From Moraxella sp. (GTDB lineage: Bacteria > Pseudomonadota > Gammaproteobacteria > Pseudomonadales > Moraxellaceae), in the NCBI GenBank assembly GCA_030528385.1, contig JAUMYZ010000003.1, positions 145,892 to 209,891 on the forward strand: DNA of 64,000 nt. The letters run 5' to 3'. The notes beneath the pieces were generated by a model. That model was not told the DNA's origin, searched no databases, and saw nothing but the letters and a program-made list of their open reading frames with translations. A program made the position numbers and the translations under genes. Below are positions 1-10,300 of this stretch, in pieces (the first letter of the stretch is position 1; every line of letters starts with the position of its first letter).

Positions 1-2115
1 CAACAGGACGTGGATTTGTACATCATCGCCACGCCCACGCGTGCCACCGCCAGTATTGTCCGTGAACTTGCTTGTGCCAAAGCAGGCGGCAAAATCGCCG
101 ATACCGCCATCATCACCGATGTTGCCAGCACTAAAGGCAGTATTTATCAAGCGGTGGTCGGTGCGTGCGACGATTTGGACAAGCCTAATGATTGGCTAAA
201 TTTTGTGCTATCGCACCCCATTGCAGGGGCAGAAAACTCTGGCGTCCACGCTCGCAATCCACGCCTATTTGTGGGGCGACAGTTTATTATTTGTGCAGAC
301 AAGCCGCCCACCGCCAAAGAGCATTTTATCTGTCAAATCAAAACCTTATGGGAACATATCGGAGCCAATGTCATCATCATGAACAGTCAAAGACACGATG
401 AGATTTTGGCTTATACCAGTCATCTGCCCCATTTGTTGTCCTTTAATTTGACCCATCAGCTGGCAAGCCATGATGACAACTTGGACATTTTTCGCTATGC
501 GGCGGGTGGATTTGCCGATTTTAGTCGCATTTCAGCAAGCAGTCCTGTCATGTGGCATGACATTTTTATGGACAATAAAGACGCTTTGTTAAAGTCGCTT
601 GATGAATACGAAGCCAATTTAGCCACCTTTCGCCAGCTGATTGAACAAGAAAACTCTGCCAAACTGACAGAATATCTTACCACGGCACGCCATGCACGCC
701 GTCATTTTGGGCATATGCTCGCCCAAGCACAACTGCATAAAGCCACCCACAACCACCATTTATCACGAGAAACCACCATGACCGACCAAACACAAAGCTA
801 TCACATCACACCAAGTCAAGCCATCTGTGGCACGATTAGCGTGCCGGGGGACAAATCCATTTCGCACCGCTGTATCATGCTTGGGTCGCTGGCGGATGGC
901 GTTACTCATGTGTCAGGATTTTTGGAAGGCGAAGACGCCCTAGCGACTTTGCAAGCCTTTAAAGACATGGGTGTCAAGATTGAACGAGACGGCGATAAAG
1001 TAACCATTTATGGCGTGGGCGTGGACGGCTTGCAAGCCCCCAAAGACGCTTTGTACATGGGCAACTCTGGCACCAGTATGCGACTTTTGGCAGGGATTTT
1101 ATCCGCTCAGAGCTTTGACAGTGTGATGACGGGCGATGTCAGCCTATCAAAACGCCCTATGGAGCGTGTGGCAAAACCGTTAAGAGAGATGGGGGCGGTG
1201 GTGCAAACTACGGGCGAAAAAGGCACTGCCCCAATTTCCATCACAGGTGGTCAAAAACTAAGCGGCATTGAGTATGCCCTGCCTGTGGCGTCCGCCCAAA
1301 TCAAGTCTTGTTTAATCTTGGCAAGCCTATGGGCAAACGGCACAACCACCATCATAGAGCCTGAAATCAGCCGAGACCACACCGAGCGTATGCTCACCGC
1401 TTTTGGCTATCCTGTGGTTACAGATGGCAACAAAATCTCCATCACAGGGGGTGGGCGGCTGACCGCCACAGACATCACTGTGCCAGCAGACATTTCTAGT
1501 GCGGCATTTTTTATGGTGCTTGGGGCAATCGGTGGTGGTGAAGGCTTGACCATACAAAAGGTGGGTATGAACCCCACACGCACAGGGGTGATTGATATTT
1601 TAAAACTCATGGGGGCAGACATCAGTATCACCAATCAAACGCTGGTGGGCGGTGAGCCAATCGCTGATATTAGCGTGCGTCCATCTGATTTGCATGGCAT
1701 AGATATTCCGCCAGAGCTTGTGCCACTGGCGATTGATGAGTTTCCAGTCTTGTTTGTGGCGGCAAGCTGTGCCACAGGTACGACCAAACTGACGGGAGCA
1801 AAAGAGCTTAGAGTTAAAGAATCTGACCGCATACAAGTGATGGCAGATGGGCTGACCACGCTTGGTGTGGATTGTACGGTTTTAGAAGATGGTATCATCA
1901 TCAACGGCAAAGGCGTGCCAAGCGAGCGTAATGCAGTCTTTGGTGGTGGGGTGATTGACAGTCATCACGACCACCGTATCGCCATGAGTTTTGCCATTGC
2001 CAGCAGCCGAGCGTCTGATGAGATTGTCATTCATGGCACACAAACGGTGGCAACCAGTTTTCCTAACTTTGCCGAACTTGCCAATCAAGTTGGGCTTAAT
2101 ATTTTAGTCAAATAA
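1..2115 (+). CDS. aroA: Prephenate dehydrogenase / EPSP synthase fusion (TyrA-AroA), 5' end outside window
   Basis: The reading frame is open at base 1, so the TyrA Rossmann start (GxGxxG) lies outside. The visible TyrA part covers about the first 250 residues, with the prephenate-binding HPIAGAENSG and the later GGFADFSRI segment. An EPSP synthase of about 440 residues follows in the same frame, with VPGDKSISHR, NSGTSMRLL, SRDHTERML and RVKESDRI, ending in a complete C terminus. TyrA oxidises prephenate to 4-hydroxyphenylpyruvate; AroA joins shikimate-3-phosphate and PEP. The fusion is known from Acinetobacter and relatives. An in-frame ATG at 778 could also start a separate AroA, but no clear ribosome site precedes it and no stop separates the domains, so I call one polypeptide. 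GCGC tetranucleotides are absent here, unlike the genes from hupB onward. Confidence 0.93.
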   Translation, partial: QQDVDLYIIATPTRATASIVRELACAKAGGKIADTAIITDVASTKGSIYQAVVGACDDLDKPNDWLNFVLSHPIAGAENSGVHARNPRLFVGRQFIICADKPPTAKEHFICQIKTLWEHIGANVIIMNSQRHDEILAYTSHLPHLLSFNLTHQLASHDDNLDIFRYAAGGFADFSRISASSPVMWHDIFMDNKDALLKSLDEYEANLATFRQLIEQENSAKLTEYLTTARHARRHFGHMLAQAQLHKATHNHHLSRETTMTDQTQSYHITPSQAICGTISVPGDKSISHRCIMLGSLADGVTHVSGFLEGEDALATLQAFKDMGVKIERDGDKVTIYGVGVDGLQAPKDALYMGNSGTSMRLLAGILSAQSFDSVMTGDVSLSKRPMERVAKPLREMGAVVQTTGEKGTAPISITGGQKLSGIEYALPVASAQIKSCLILASLWANGTTTIIEPEISRDHTERMLTAFGYPVVTDGNKISITGGGRLTATDITVPADISSAAFFMVLGAIGGGEGLTIQKVGMNPTRTGVIDILKLMGADISITNQTLVGGEPIADISVRPSDLHGIDIPPELVPLAIDEFPVLFVAASCATGTTKLTGAKELRVKESDRIQVMADGLTTLGVDCTVLEDGIIINGKGVPSERNAVFGGGVIDSHHDHRIAMSFAIASSRASDEIVIHGTQTVATSFPNFAELANQVGLNILVK

Positions 2116-2141
2116 ACCAAACCAACGTGGTGGGCTAGGCA

Positions 2142-3068
2142 ATGTTTAGCCCAACCATTTTTATACGCCGATTCATGACCAATAATCTTGCCACCACCCA
2201 AAATGCCAAGCACGGCATTGTCATGGGGCTGACGGCTTATTTTATATGGAGCTGTTTTCCGTTTTATTTTAAACAGCTTGATGGTTATCATGCCATTGAA
2301 ATCATCGTTCATCGTATTGTTTGGACTTTTGTGTTATTGCTGTTGTTTTTAATCGTCACAAAGCACACCCAAAGCATTGCCATCATCAAACAAAACCCCA
2401 AAGTACTTTTTTGGACATTTGTCTCGGGACTACTGATTGCAACCAACTGGCTGACCTATGTGTGGGCGGTGGCAAACGATAAAATCATAGACGCAAGTTT
2501 GGGCTATTTTATCAGCCCCTTAATGGGGGTGGCGTTGTCATTTTTTATTTTAAAAGAAAGGCTTAGACCCTTACAAATTGTCGCAGTCAGTTTAGCATTG
2601 GTGGCGGTCATCACGCAAGTTGTCATGCTTGGATTTTTGCCGATTGTCTCTTTGCTTTTGGCATTGAGCTTTGCGTTTTATGGCATCATGCAAAAGAAAA
2701 CGCCTTTAACGTCCATTTTTGGTTTGTTTTTGGAAACAGCATTGCTGGTGCCGTTTTGCTTGATTTGGCTTGGGGTCAATGACGTAACCAGCAGTCAATT
2801 GGCGTTTTGGTTGTCTGGCGATATTTGGCTGCTTATGCTTGCAGGTCCTATCACGCTCATTCCGTTGTTGCTTTATAATCAAGCCACAAAACTGGTCAGT
2901 TTTAATACCCTAAGTTTTATGCAGTACATCACGCCCACCAGCGTTTTTATGATTGCGGTGTTTTATTATCATGAGCCGATAGATGTGCCGCGTTTGCTGA
3001 TTTTTGGGCTGATTTGGGCAGGACTTGCCATATTTAGTATGGACATGGTCAAACATCGTAAGGTTTAA
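2142..3068 (+). CDS. rarD: EamA-family permease RarD
   Basis: Inner-membrane protein of the drug/metabolite (EamA) superfamily. About ten hydrophobic segments run through the 308 residues, and the N-terminal pattern MGLTAYFIWSCFPFYFK is typical of RarD. Substrate is unknown for the family; E. coli rarD was named from a chloramphenicol link. The start is uncertain: ATG 2142 has a weak AGG two bases upstream, while ATG 2175 would leave 16 residues before the family core. It begins 27 bases after aroA, so it may be read from the same transcript. Confidence 0.85.
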   Translation: MFSPTIFIRRFMTNNLATTQNAKHGIVMGLTAYFIWSCFPFYFKQLDGYHAIEIIVHRIVWTFVLLLLFLIVTKHTQSIAIIKQNPKVLFWTFVSGLLIATNWLTYVWAVANDKIIDASLGYFISPLMGVALSFFILKERLRPLQIVAVSLALVAVITQVVMLGFLPIVSLLLALSFAFYGIMQKKTPLTSIFGLFLETALLVPFCLIWLGVNDVTSSQLAFWLSGDIWLLMLAGPITLIPLLLYNQATKLVSFNTLSFMQYITPTSVFMIAVFYYHEPIDVPRLLIFGLIWAGLAIFSMDMVKHRKV

Positions 3069-3102
3069 ATGGTGTTTAAATAAATCAGTGTAGAGTATAA
3101 CT

Positions 3103-3468
3103 ATGAATGACATTGTTTTTATTAAAGATTTACAAATCAATACCTTAATCGGCGTTTATGACTGGGAGCGTGCCATCAAACAGCAGCTTGTCATCAGCTG
3201 TGAGATGGTTTGTGATATGAAAAAAGCCGCCCAAAGTGATGATGTCGCCTTTGCCATCAACTACAAAACCGTGTGCGAAGACATAGAAAGGCTGTGCCAC
3301 CAAATCAAAGCCAAACTGTTGGAAAAATTGGCCGAAGAGATATGTGCTTATATTTTGGCAAACTATCCTTGTCAAGCCATCACGCTCACCATCAACAAAC
3401 CCAACGCCATCAAACAAGCCAGTAGCGTGGGTGTAAAAATGACTCGCCAAAAACGATATGGTGATTAA
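3103..3468 (+). CDS. folB: Dihydroneopterin aldolase
   Basis: Cleaves 7,8-dihydroneopterin to 6-hydroxymethyl-dihydropterin in folate synthesis; cytoplasmic. The 121-residue length is normal. The N-terminal FIKDLQINTLIGVYDWER and the later LLEKLAEEICAYIL with its Lys/Glu region fit the FolB fold. The stop overlaps the start of folK by 11 bases, so the two consecutive folate steps are probably translationally coupled. Confidence 0.93.
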   Translation: MNDIVFIKDLQINTLIGVYDWERAIKQQLVISCEMVCDMKKAAQSDDVAFAINYKTVCEDIERLCHQIKAKLLEKLAEEICAYILANYPCQAITLTINKPNAIKQASSVGVKMTRQKRYGD

Positions 3469-3904
3469 GGATTTGTCGCTTATCGCCATGCCTGCGATTG
3501 GGGCGATGGTTTTGTCTTTGGGCAGTAACCACCAAAGCGAGACGTCTTTTGAGACGGCATTTGGACTGCTTGACGGGCTGGGCGGATTTGTGGCGTCTGA
3601 CATCACAACAAGCCAAGACCACACAGGCAAAACCAACACCATCTATCACAATGCGTGCGTGCTGCTGACGTTAGACAAGTGGTGGGATTTTTGTGGGCTG
3701 GCAAGTCGCTTAAAGCACATAGAGCATTTGTGTGGCACAAGCTGGCTGCTCAAACAACAAAACGTTGTGCCAATGGACATTGATGTCTTGGCGGTCAAGG
3801 CACAAAATGACTGGCAAATCAGCCAAAGGCGTTTGCCCTTCAAACAGCATGAGCTGATGGGACTGACACAGATTGCGCCCTTTTTGTGTGAGATGAGCCA
3901 CTAA
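3458..3904 (+). CDS. folK: Divergent HPPK, 6-hydroxymethyl-dihydropterin pyrophosphokinase
   Basis: Transfers pyrophosphate from ATP to the pterin made by FolB. The start of the protein shows the family pattern LSLGSNHQSETSFETAFGLL. The second signature, usually PRxLDLD, is reduced to VPMDIDVL: the Asp-x-Asp remains but the Arg is missing. The end keeps QRRLPFKQHELMGLTQIAP, matching the family HPRxxERxFVLxPLxEIAP region. At 148 residues it is slightly short. ATG 3458 overlaps folB; ATG 3488 is a second option. Assignment rests on both sequence and the neighbour. Confidence 0.8.
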   Translation: MVIKDLSLIAMPAIGAMVLSLGSNHQSETSFETAFGLLDGLGGFVASDITTSQDHTGKTNTIYHNACVLLTLDKWWDFCGLASRLKHIEHLCGTSWLLKQQNVVPMDIDVLAVKAQNDWQISQRRLPFKQHELMGLTQIAPFLCEMSH

Positions 3905-4593
3905 ATAAAAAAGTGCAACACAAGCGCCACCAATGCCACCAAACAGGCGATGATTAAGGCGGTCTTGGTGCTTTGTTGTTTGCTTTTTAGCTCAATCAGT
4001 GATGTGCTAAGACGGTCGTTTTCAACCCTGAGTTGGCTGATGGTTTTTTCTTGTTCAATGATTTTGGCTTTGTAGTTTTCTCGTTTTTGTTGGCGCTCTT
4101 CTTCGGTGGGTTTGTGCTGTTTGCCTTTGATTTTTTCTAATAAAGTTTGCACAGCGCCGCCTATGCCCAAACGCACCAAAAATGCTTTTAGATGAGCCAC
4201 ATCTTGGGTGTCTCCACGAATTTGTAAGCCATCAACGCTGGCAGGATTGTGGTTGGTCAGCAGCCCCAGCAGCTGAAAGCTGTAAGCATTGATGGTCATG
4301 TCGGCATTGGGCTTGTGGGCGGGCAGTCTGTCGTCTAAGAGCACACCGCGATAACCAAAGCTGGCGTAGAGTTGTGTGTGGGGCAAATAAGTGCGAATGC
4401 ACACAACCTTATCGCCGCTGGCAAGCGGATAGGCCAGTTCGCGCAATTTGGGGTCAAAACGCAAAGCCAAGGTGATGGCAGATTCCAAAAACACCAACAA
4501 AACATTTAAAAAACCACGAGAGATTGTACCGACTTGATTGTCGGCTGTTGTTTGGGTGGGTTGCTCCAATGATTTGTTGGTTGTTTTGTTCAT
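3901..4593 (-). CDS. UbiJ/SCP2-like protein with coiled coil and C-terminal membrane anchor
   Basis: About 230 residues. Residues 25-150 resemble the SCP2-type lipid-binding domain of UbiJ (FLESAITLALRFDPKLREL, VVCIRTYLP, LQIRGDTQDVAHLKAFL). UbiJ helps ubiquinone synthesis; I infer a related lipid-carrier role only. A charged heptad-rich coiled coil follows (about 160-205), then a C-terminal hydrophobic segment AALVALVLHFF-like that would anchor it facing the cytoplasm. I chose ATG 4593 (GGA six bases upstream) because the longer start at 4716 lies inside a good promoter. No ubiE or ubiB is next to it. The stop overlaps the convergent folK end by 3-4 bases. Confidence 0.6.
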   Translation of the reverse strand: MNKTTNKSLEQPTQTTADNQVGTISRGFLNVLLVFLESAITLALRFDPKLRELAYPLASGDKVVCIRTYLPHTQLYASFGYRGVLLDDRLPAHKPNADMTINAYSFQLLGLLTNHNPASVDGLQIRGDTQDVAHLKAFLVRLGIGGAVQTLLEKIKGKQHKPTEEERQQKRENYKAKIIEQEKTISQLRVENDRLSTSLIELKSKQQSTKTALIIACLVALVALVLHFFI

Positions 4594-4705
4594 AAAGATT
4601 CCAAATGTCGCTGCAAATTCAATAATAAAAGTATCTTGATTAAAAGTAAACCATCGGTCTAAGATTTTATCCAAAATCGCGTCGTTGTTCCAATCAATGT
4701 TACAT

Positions 4706-4734
4706 AATTTAATCATTTGTCATCATTTTGTCAA
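4706..4734 (-). promoter_or_regulatory. Promoter of the UbiJ-like gene
   Basis: On the minus strand a perfect -35 TTGACA (4729-4734) and -10 TAAATT (4706-4711) are separated by 17 bases. Transcription would begin near 4699, downstream of the possible start codon at 4716, which supports the shorter protein. Confidence 0.6.
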
Positions 4735-4887
4735 ATACTGATGGCTTTACTCACAATAAGGAAAGAATGCAATGATTGGTGGACTAAATTTGCGCTCAGG
4801 ACAAATTTTTTTGTCGCTACCCCTTGTCAAATGTGTTTCTTGCTTTTACAATGCTAACCACGGCAGCCTTTGCCTGCAGGATTTATT

Positions 4888-4916
4888 TTGACAAAAAACT
4901 GTTTGGTGTTAAGATA
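4888..4916 (+). promoter_or_regulatory. hupB promoter
   Basis: -35 TTGACA (4888-4893), 17-base spacer, -10 AAGATA (4911-4916). The ribosome site GAGGA is at 4946-4950, six bases before the hupB ATG. Confidence 0.65.
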
Positions 4917-4956
4917 GGTTCAGGTTGATAGTTTAATTTTTGCATGAGGAAACGTC

Positions 4957-5262
4957 ATGAATAAGTCAGAATTGGTTGATAGTATCGCCACAGAAGCGGG
5001 TCTTACCAAAGACCAAGCAAACAAAGCACTAAACGCATTTACTGCCAGTGTACAAAGCGCACTTGAGCGCGGCGATGACGTGGTGTTGGTGGGTTTTGGT
5101 ACCTTTAGTGTCAAAGAGCGCGCCGCTCGCACAGGTCGCAACCCAAAAACTGGTGAGACCCTACAAATCGCTGCCAGCAAAGTGCCCAGTTTCAAAGCTG
5201 GCAAAGGGTTAAAAGACGCAGTAAACTTGCCAGCACCAAAAGCCAAAAAAGGCAAAAAATAA
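4957..5262 (+). CDS. hupB: DNA-binding protein HU-beta
   Basis: Nucleoid protein that bends DNA. Starts [11 protein letters not shown] and carries the beta-arm signature [21 protein letters not shown]. At 101 residues it is about ten longer than usual HU because of a Lys-rich tail ([10 protein letters not shown]). A well-spaced GAGGA and a strong promoter support the start. hupB next to ppiD is also the order in E. coli (lon-hupB-ppiD), though lon and clpX are absent here. Confidence 0.95.
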   Translation: MNKSELVDSIATEAGLTKDQANKALNAFTASVQSALERGDDVVLVGFGTFSVKERAARTGRNPKTGETLQIAASKVPSFKAGKGLKDAVNLPAPKAKKGKK

Positions 5263-5283
5263 GCCAATTTGACGCTTGATGAG

Positions 5284-5315
5284 ACGCATTGCCTAAAGGC
5301 AGTGCGTTTTTGCTT
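5284..5315 (+). terminator. Intrinsic terminator after hupB
   Basis: Hairpin ACGCATTGCC-TAAA-GGCAGTGCGT (one mismatch) followed by TTTTTGCTTTT, 21 bases after the hupB stop. Confidence 0.8.
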
Positions 5316-5336
5316 TTGGTTTCATACAAAAAATTT

Positions 5337-5365
5337 TTGAGTATTGCACAAAAATAACGTATCAT
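5337..5365 (+). promoter_or_regulatory. ppiD promoter candidate
   Basis: TTGAGT (5337-5342), 17 bases, TATCAT (5360-5365), 40 bases before the ppiD ATG and after the hupB terminator. Confidence 0.45.
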
Positions 5366-5404
5366 AACAAGTTTGTAATTTGTCAAAACAAGAAGCGAAT
5401 TTCT

Positions 5405-7255
5405 ATGGAAAAAATGCGTGAATTTATGCAAAGCTGGCTGGGCAAAGTGGTGCTGGTTTTGGTGCTTGTTCCGATGGCGTTTTTGGGTGTGCAAACCTTT
5501 TCAGGTGGCGCTGGGGTGGCGACCGATGAAGTGGTCAAAGTTGGTGATGTGGCGGTCAGTTTGCGCGATTATGAAGCAGAGATTGCCAATTATAAACAAG
5601 AGCTCAGCGCTGCTGTAGACGCAAGTTTGATTGACGAAGTGGCATTGTCCGACCAAGTGCTCCAAAGCATGATTGACCGCGCATTACTAGAAAACCAAAG
5701 CCGCTTTTTGGGCATGACCATCTCAGACGCTGCCATCAGCAATTTGTTGCAACAAGACGCGACTTTTCATGATGCCAATGGGCAGTTTTCTAACGATTTG
5801 TTCGCCGCTTATCTTAAAAACCGTGGCATGAGCAAGGAGATGTTGTTTGACATATTTCGCACGCAGCTGAGTTTGCGCCATCTGACCAGAAGTCTTTTGG
5901 GCACGGCGATTTATCCAAGCAAACAAATCAGTCGTCTGCTTGACTTACAAATGCAAAATCGTGAAGTTTGGTTGCAGCGCTATCGTTGGCAAGACTATGC
6001 CAGTCAAGTGGCTGTCAGCAGCGCAGAGATTGAGCAATACTATCATGCCAACAAGGACAAATTGGTTAAATCAGCGACGGTGGATTTGGCGTACATTGAG
6101 CTGAGCGCTCAAAGTGTCAATGTGCCAGAGCCTACCCAAGAAGAGCTGCAAGCACAGTACCAAGCCTATCTAAAAGAAAGCGGCGCTGCCAACAAAGAGC
6201 TCGCACAAATCCTATTAACAGGCGACGACGCCCAAAACAAAGCCAAAGAGCTCAAAGCCAAGCTGGACGCAGGACAGTCTTTTGCCGCGCTTGCCAAAGC
6301 GCATTCACAAGACCCAACGGGCGAAAATGGCGGGCACATTGGCGCGTTTAATCCGGCGGTTTTTGGTGATGACGCCAAAGCGGTGGAAGCGGCGATTGCC
6401 AATTTGGCGGTTGGGCAGGTCAGTGAGCCTGTCAAGACCAGCTTTGGTTATCAGATTTTTACGGTGGTCAAACAGCCTGATGCGCCAAGTTTTGACAGCG
6501 TCAAGGCGCAGATGTCAGAGCTTGTCAAAGCCCACAAACGCCAAGCCGCCTTTGATGAGATGGTTGCCAAGATTGACACCATGACCGTTGATGGCATGAG
6601 CATCACAGACATCGCCGCCGCTGTTGGCGCTAAGGTGCACACCATCAAAGAATACAGCCAAAAAAATAACCAAACGCCACTGTCGGCGCCAAGCGTCATC
6701 AAGGCGGCTTTTGATGAGTATATTTTGGACAATCAATCGGTCAGCACCAACATTGCTTTGGCAGACAAAAGGGTTTGGCTGCAACCTAGCAATTATCAAT
6801 CTGCCAAAACTTTGGCGCTGCAAGAAGCAGAACAGTTGGTCAAAGACAAAGTTGTTCAACAAAAGGCAAGCAAACTGGCGTTTGACGCTGCCAACAAAAA
6901 GGCTGCCGAAGCCAAAGAAAACCCCAAAGCAATCACCGCAGCGATGACCCACGTTGGCATGATAAATTTTGCTTATCAAGGTTTGGAGCGCGCAGAGCTG
7001 GCAAGTTTGTTTATGCACAACGACGCCGACAAACCCAGTGTGTGGGCAGTACAAACCGACCAAGGAGCAACCTTAATGGTGGGCACGCCCATTGTGTTAA
7101 ACAGCCAGTCGCGCCTAAGCGCTGCTGACCGCCTACAAGCGTCCAACATCATCAAAGCCAATGTTGGCGAAGATCAATTGCAAGATTATTTGTACTATTT
7201 GCGCGACAGCAAAGACGTTCAAATCAACGAACGCGCCTTGCAACAAAAGCAATAA
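5405..7255 (+). CDS. ppiD: Periplasmic folding factor PpiD (SurA-like N domain, parvulin domain)
   Basis: Membrane-anchored periplasmic chaperone that works with the Sec translocon on emerging envelope proteins. It begins MEKMREFMQSWLGKVVLVLV with one transmembrane helix (about 12-31), then a SurA-like chaperone region, and one parvulin domain at about residues 264-355 (LAQILLTGDD through GHIGAFNPAVFG to GYQIFTVV). The total of 616 residues is normal for PpiD. Its place after hupB is conserved in many proteobacteria. GCGC words are very frequent here (over 20 by eye), in sharp contrast with the first 3.9 kb. Confidence 0.93.
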   Translation: MEKMREFMQSWLGKVVLVLVLVPMAFLGVQTFSGGAGVATDEVVKVGDVAVSLRDYEAEIANYKQELSAAVDASLIDEVALSDQVLQSMIDRALLENQSRFLGMTISDAAISNLLQQDATFHDANGQFSNDLFAAYLKNRGMSKEMLFDIFRTQLSLRHLTRSLLGTAIYPSKQISRLLDLQMQNREVWLQRYRWQDYASQVAVSSAEIEQYYHANKDKLVKSATVDLAYIELSAQSVNVPEPTQEELQAQYQAYLKESGAANKELAQILLTGDDAQNKAKELKAKLDAGQSFAALAKAHSQDPTGENGGHIGAFNPAVFGDDAKAVEAAIANLAVGQVSEPVKTSFGYQIFTVVKQPDAPSFDSVKAQMSELVKAHKRQAAFDEMVAKIDTMTVDGMSITDIAAAVGAKVHTIKEYSQKNNQTPLSAPSVIKAAFDEYILDNQSVSTNIALADKRVWLQPSNYQSAKTLALQEAEQLVKDKVVQQKASKLAFDAANKKAAEAKENPKAITAAMTHVGMINFAYQGLERAELASLFMHNDADKPSVWAVQTDQGATLMVGTPIVLNSQSRLSAADRLQASNIIKANVGEDQLQDYLYYLRDSKDVQINERALQQKQ

Positions 7256-7271
7256 CCCCAAATAATAAACG

Positions 7272-7309
7272 ACCCATGTTCTGAAGAATGTGGGTTGATT
7301 TTATTTTAA
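7272..7309 (+). terminator. Weak terminator between ppiD and mfd
   Basis: Hairpin with arms ACCCA (7272-7276) and TGGGT (7291-7295), an internal 2x2 mismatch, and an inner TTC-TGAA-GAA, then TTGATTTTATTTT. Mismatches make it weak, so some read-through into mfd is likely. Confidence 0.45.
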
Positions 7310-7319
7310 CTGATTGATT

Positions 7320-10300
7320 ATGAAGAATTTACCCATAAATACCCCCAGTTTAAAAGCAAATTACATCACCCATTTTGAACCAATAGGCGGCTGCGCCAAG
7401 GCGTTTTGGCTTAGCTGCTATGTCCGCCAAAAAACCGCGCCGTTGGTGGTGGTTGTTACCAATGACCAAAATGAATTGACCCAGTTGGAGACGGAGCTGG
7501 CATTTTTTGGGGTGCAAGCGCACGTTTTTGCCGATTGGGAGATACTGGTTTATGACCAGCTGTCTGTGCATCAAGACATCAGCTCAGAGCGCATTGGACT
7601 GCTGAGCAACATGCCAACGTCGGGTGTGTTGTTGGTCAGTATTCAAACACTCATGCAACGCATTGCGCCGCCAAGTTGGCTGTTGGGTCAACATTTTGAC
7701 CTAAAAGTGGGCGACAATTTTGACCTTGTCAACATGCAAGCAAAACTAAGCAAGGCTGGCTACTTAAAAGTAGAAAACGTGTTTGAGCCAGGTGAGTTTG
7801 CGCTGCGCGGCAGTGTGATGGACATTTTTGTGATGGGTCAGCCTTTGCCGCTGCGTCTGGATTTGTTTGACGAACAAATTGATGGCATGAAGTTTTTTAA
7901 TCCAGAAACTCAGCGCACTTTGCAAGACGATGAGCTAGAGCAACTAAAAAAAAGCGCCACCACCGATGGACTGCTTGCCGACAAATTGCCCACGCAGGCG
8001 CTGATTGAGCAATTTAGTGTTTTTCCCGCCCATGAATTTCCGTTAGAAGAAGGCAAAGAAACCTTTCGCCGCAACTTTGCCAGTATGTTTGCCGACACGT
8101 CAGCCCGTCAATTTGAACTGTATAATGACGTGATGAATGGCATCGCCGCTGCTGGCATTGTGTATTATGCGCCGTTGTTTTTTGAGCTGCAAGAATGGCA
8201 AGCGTCAGGAAGGATGTTTAATTATTTGCCCCAAGAGACGCTTTTTGTGGTCGGCGACGACCTGATGGCGCGTCATGAAGACTTTTGGCAACAGGTTTTG
8301 GCGCGCTATCACAATTATGCCCACAACAAAAACGCGCCAGTCGTTGCTCCAGAGTATTTGTATTTGCCAAGCAATGAGTTGTTTGCGGCGCTAAAAAATT
8401 ATCCGCGCGTGGTTTTTGGCAAACAAGGTCGGGTGTCTGCTTTTGCCCAAACTGTTGTTCAAGAAATGCCAAACGTGCCCATCAACCATCAAAGCAGCCA
8501 ACCACTCAAAAATTTGTTGGATTTTATTCGTCGGTGCTCGTCGCCAGTGCTGCTGGTGGCAGAGAGCGCAGGTCGTCGCCAGATGTTGTTAGAGCTGCTA
8601 AAAGAGCATTTGGACATTGAAGTGGTCAAAGACTTTGCCAGCTTTTATGAGCGGCGTTTGTCTTTGGGCAATAAGGTGGCTTTGAGTGTTGCGCCCATTG
8701 AACGTGGCTTGGTGGTTGAGCACGACGAAGGCATGTGCATCATCAGCGAAACACAGATTTTTGGGCGTCAAGTGCTCCAGACGCGTCGGCGTAAAGCAAC
8801 GGGCGTTTCCCAAGAATTTTTGGTCAAATCCATCACTGAGCTGACGACGGGGTCGTTGGTGGTGCATATTGAGCATGGCATTGGGCGCTATCAAGGCTTG
8901 GTGGTGCTGGATGTGGACAAAGAAGGCGAGCAAGAATTTATCCATCTAAAATATGCCGATGACGACAGCATTTATGTGCCAATAACGCAGCTGTCTTTGA
9001 TTGGTCGTTATGGCGGTACGGACACCCAAGCGGTGGCATTGTCAAAAATTGGCTCTGGCAGATGGGACAAAACCAAACAAAAAGCCTTGGAGCAAATCCA
9101 TGACGTGGCCGCTGAGCTGCTCAATATTCAGGCGCGCCGCCAAGCCAAAGCGGGGGTGAGCTTTGTCATAGACATGGAGCAGTATGAACTGTTTGCCAGC
9201 GGTTTTGCTTTTGAAGAGACGATAGACCAGATTGCCGCCATTGAAGCGGTGATGTTTGACATGAAACAATCCAAACCAATGGATAGGCTCATCTGTGGCG
9301 ATGTGGGCTTTGGCAAGACTGAAATTGCCATGCGCGCGGCGTTTATTGCGGTGCAAGCAGGCTATCAAGTGGCGGTGCTTGTGCCAACCACGCTGCTGGC
9401 AGGTCAACACGAAGACAATTTTAAAAACCGCTTTGCTGATTGGGCGGTGCGCATAGAAAGTTTGTCGCGTTTTGGCTCAAAAAAACACCAAGAGCAGGTG
9501 CTAGAACAGTTGGCACAAGGCAAAGTAGACATTGTGATTGGCACGCACAAACTGCTGCAAGATGACGTCAAATTTCACAAGCTGGGTTTGATGATTGTTG
9601 ATGAAGAACATCGTTTTGGGGTGCGCCACAAGGCAAAAATCAAGGCTCTGCAAGCCGACATTGACAGTCTGTCCATGACCGCCACGCCCATACCGCGCAC
9701 GCTTAATATGGCACTTTCTGGCATGCAAGACATCTCCATCATTGCCACACCCCCTGCCAGACGTTTGGCGATTAAGACCTTTGTTATGCAAAAAAGTGAA
9801 ACGACCATCAAAGAAGCCATTTTGCGCGAAGTGTTGCGTGGTGGGCAGGTGTATTATTTGCACAATGACGTTGCCAGCATTGAAGGGGTTGCCCAAATGT
9901 TGCAAGAGCTCGTTGGAGATATTCGTGTGGCGGTGGCGCATGGACAAATGCCAGAGCGACAACTAAGCGCAGTGATGAGCGATTTTTATCATAAAAAATA
10001 CCACGTGTTGGTTGCCAGCACCATCATTGAAACAGGCATTGACATACCCAACGCCAACACCATCATCATCAACCGCGCCGACAAATTTGGTTTGGCGCAG
10101 CTGCATCAGTTGCGTGGGCGCGTGGGGCGCAGTCATCATCAAGCCTATTGTTATTTGTTGGTGCCATCCATCAAAGCATTGACAAGCGATGCCAAAAAAC
10201 GCCTTGATGCCATCAGTCGTGCCAATACTTTGGGCTCAGGATTTGTGTTGGCGTCTGAAGACCTAGAAATTCGCGGTGCAGGCGAGCTGCTGGGCAAAGA

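Noticed and set aside
3901..4716. 271-residue start for the UbiJ-like protein
   Set aside because: ATG 4716 lies between the -35 and -10 of a good promoter and has no ribosome site.
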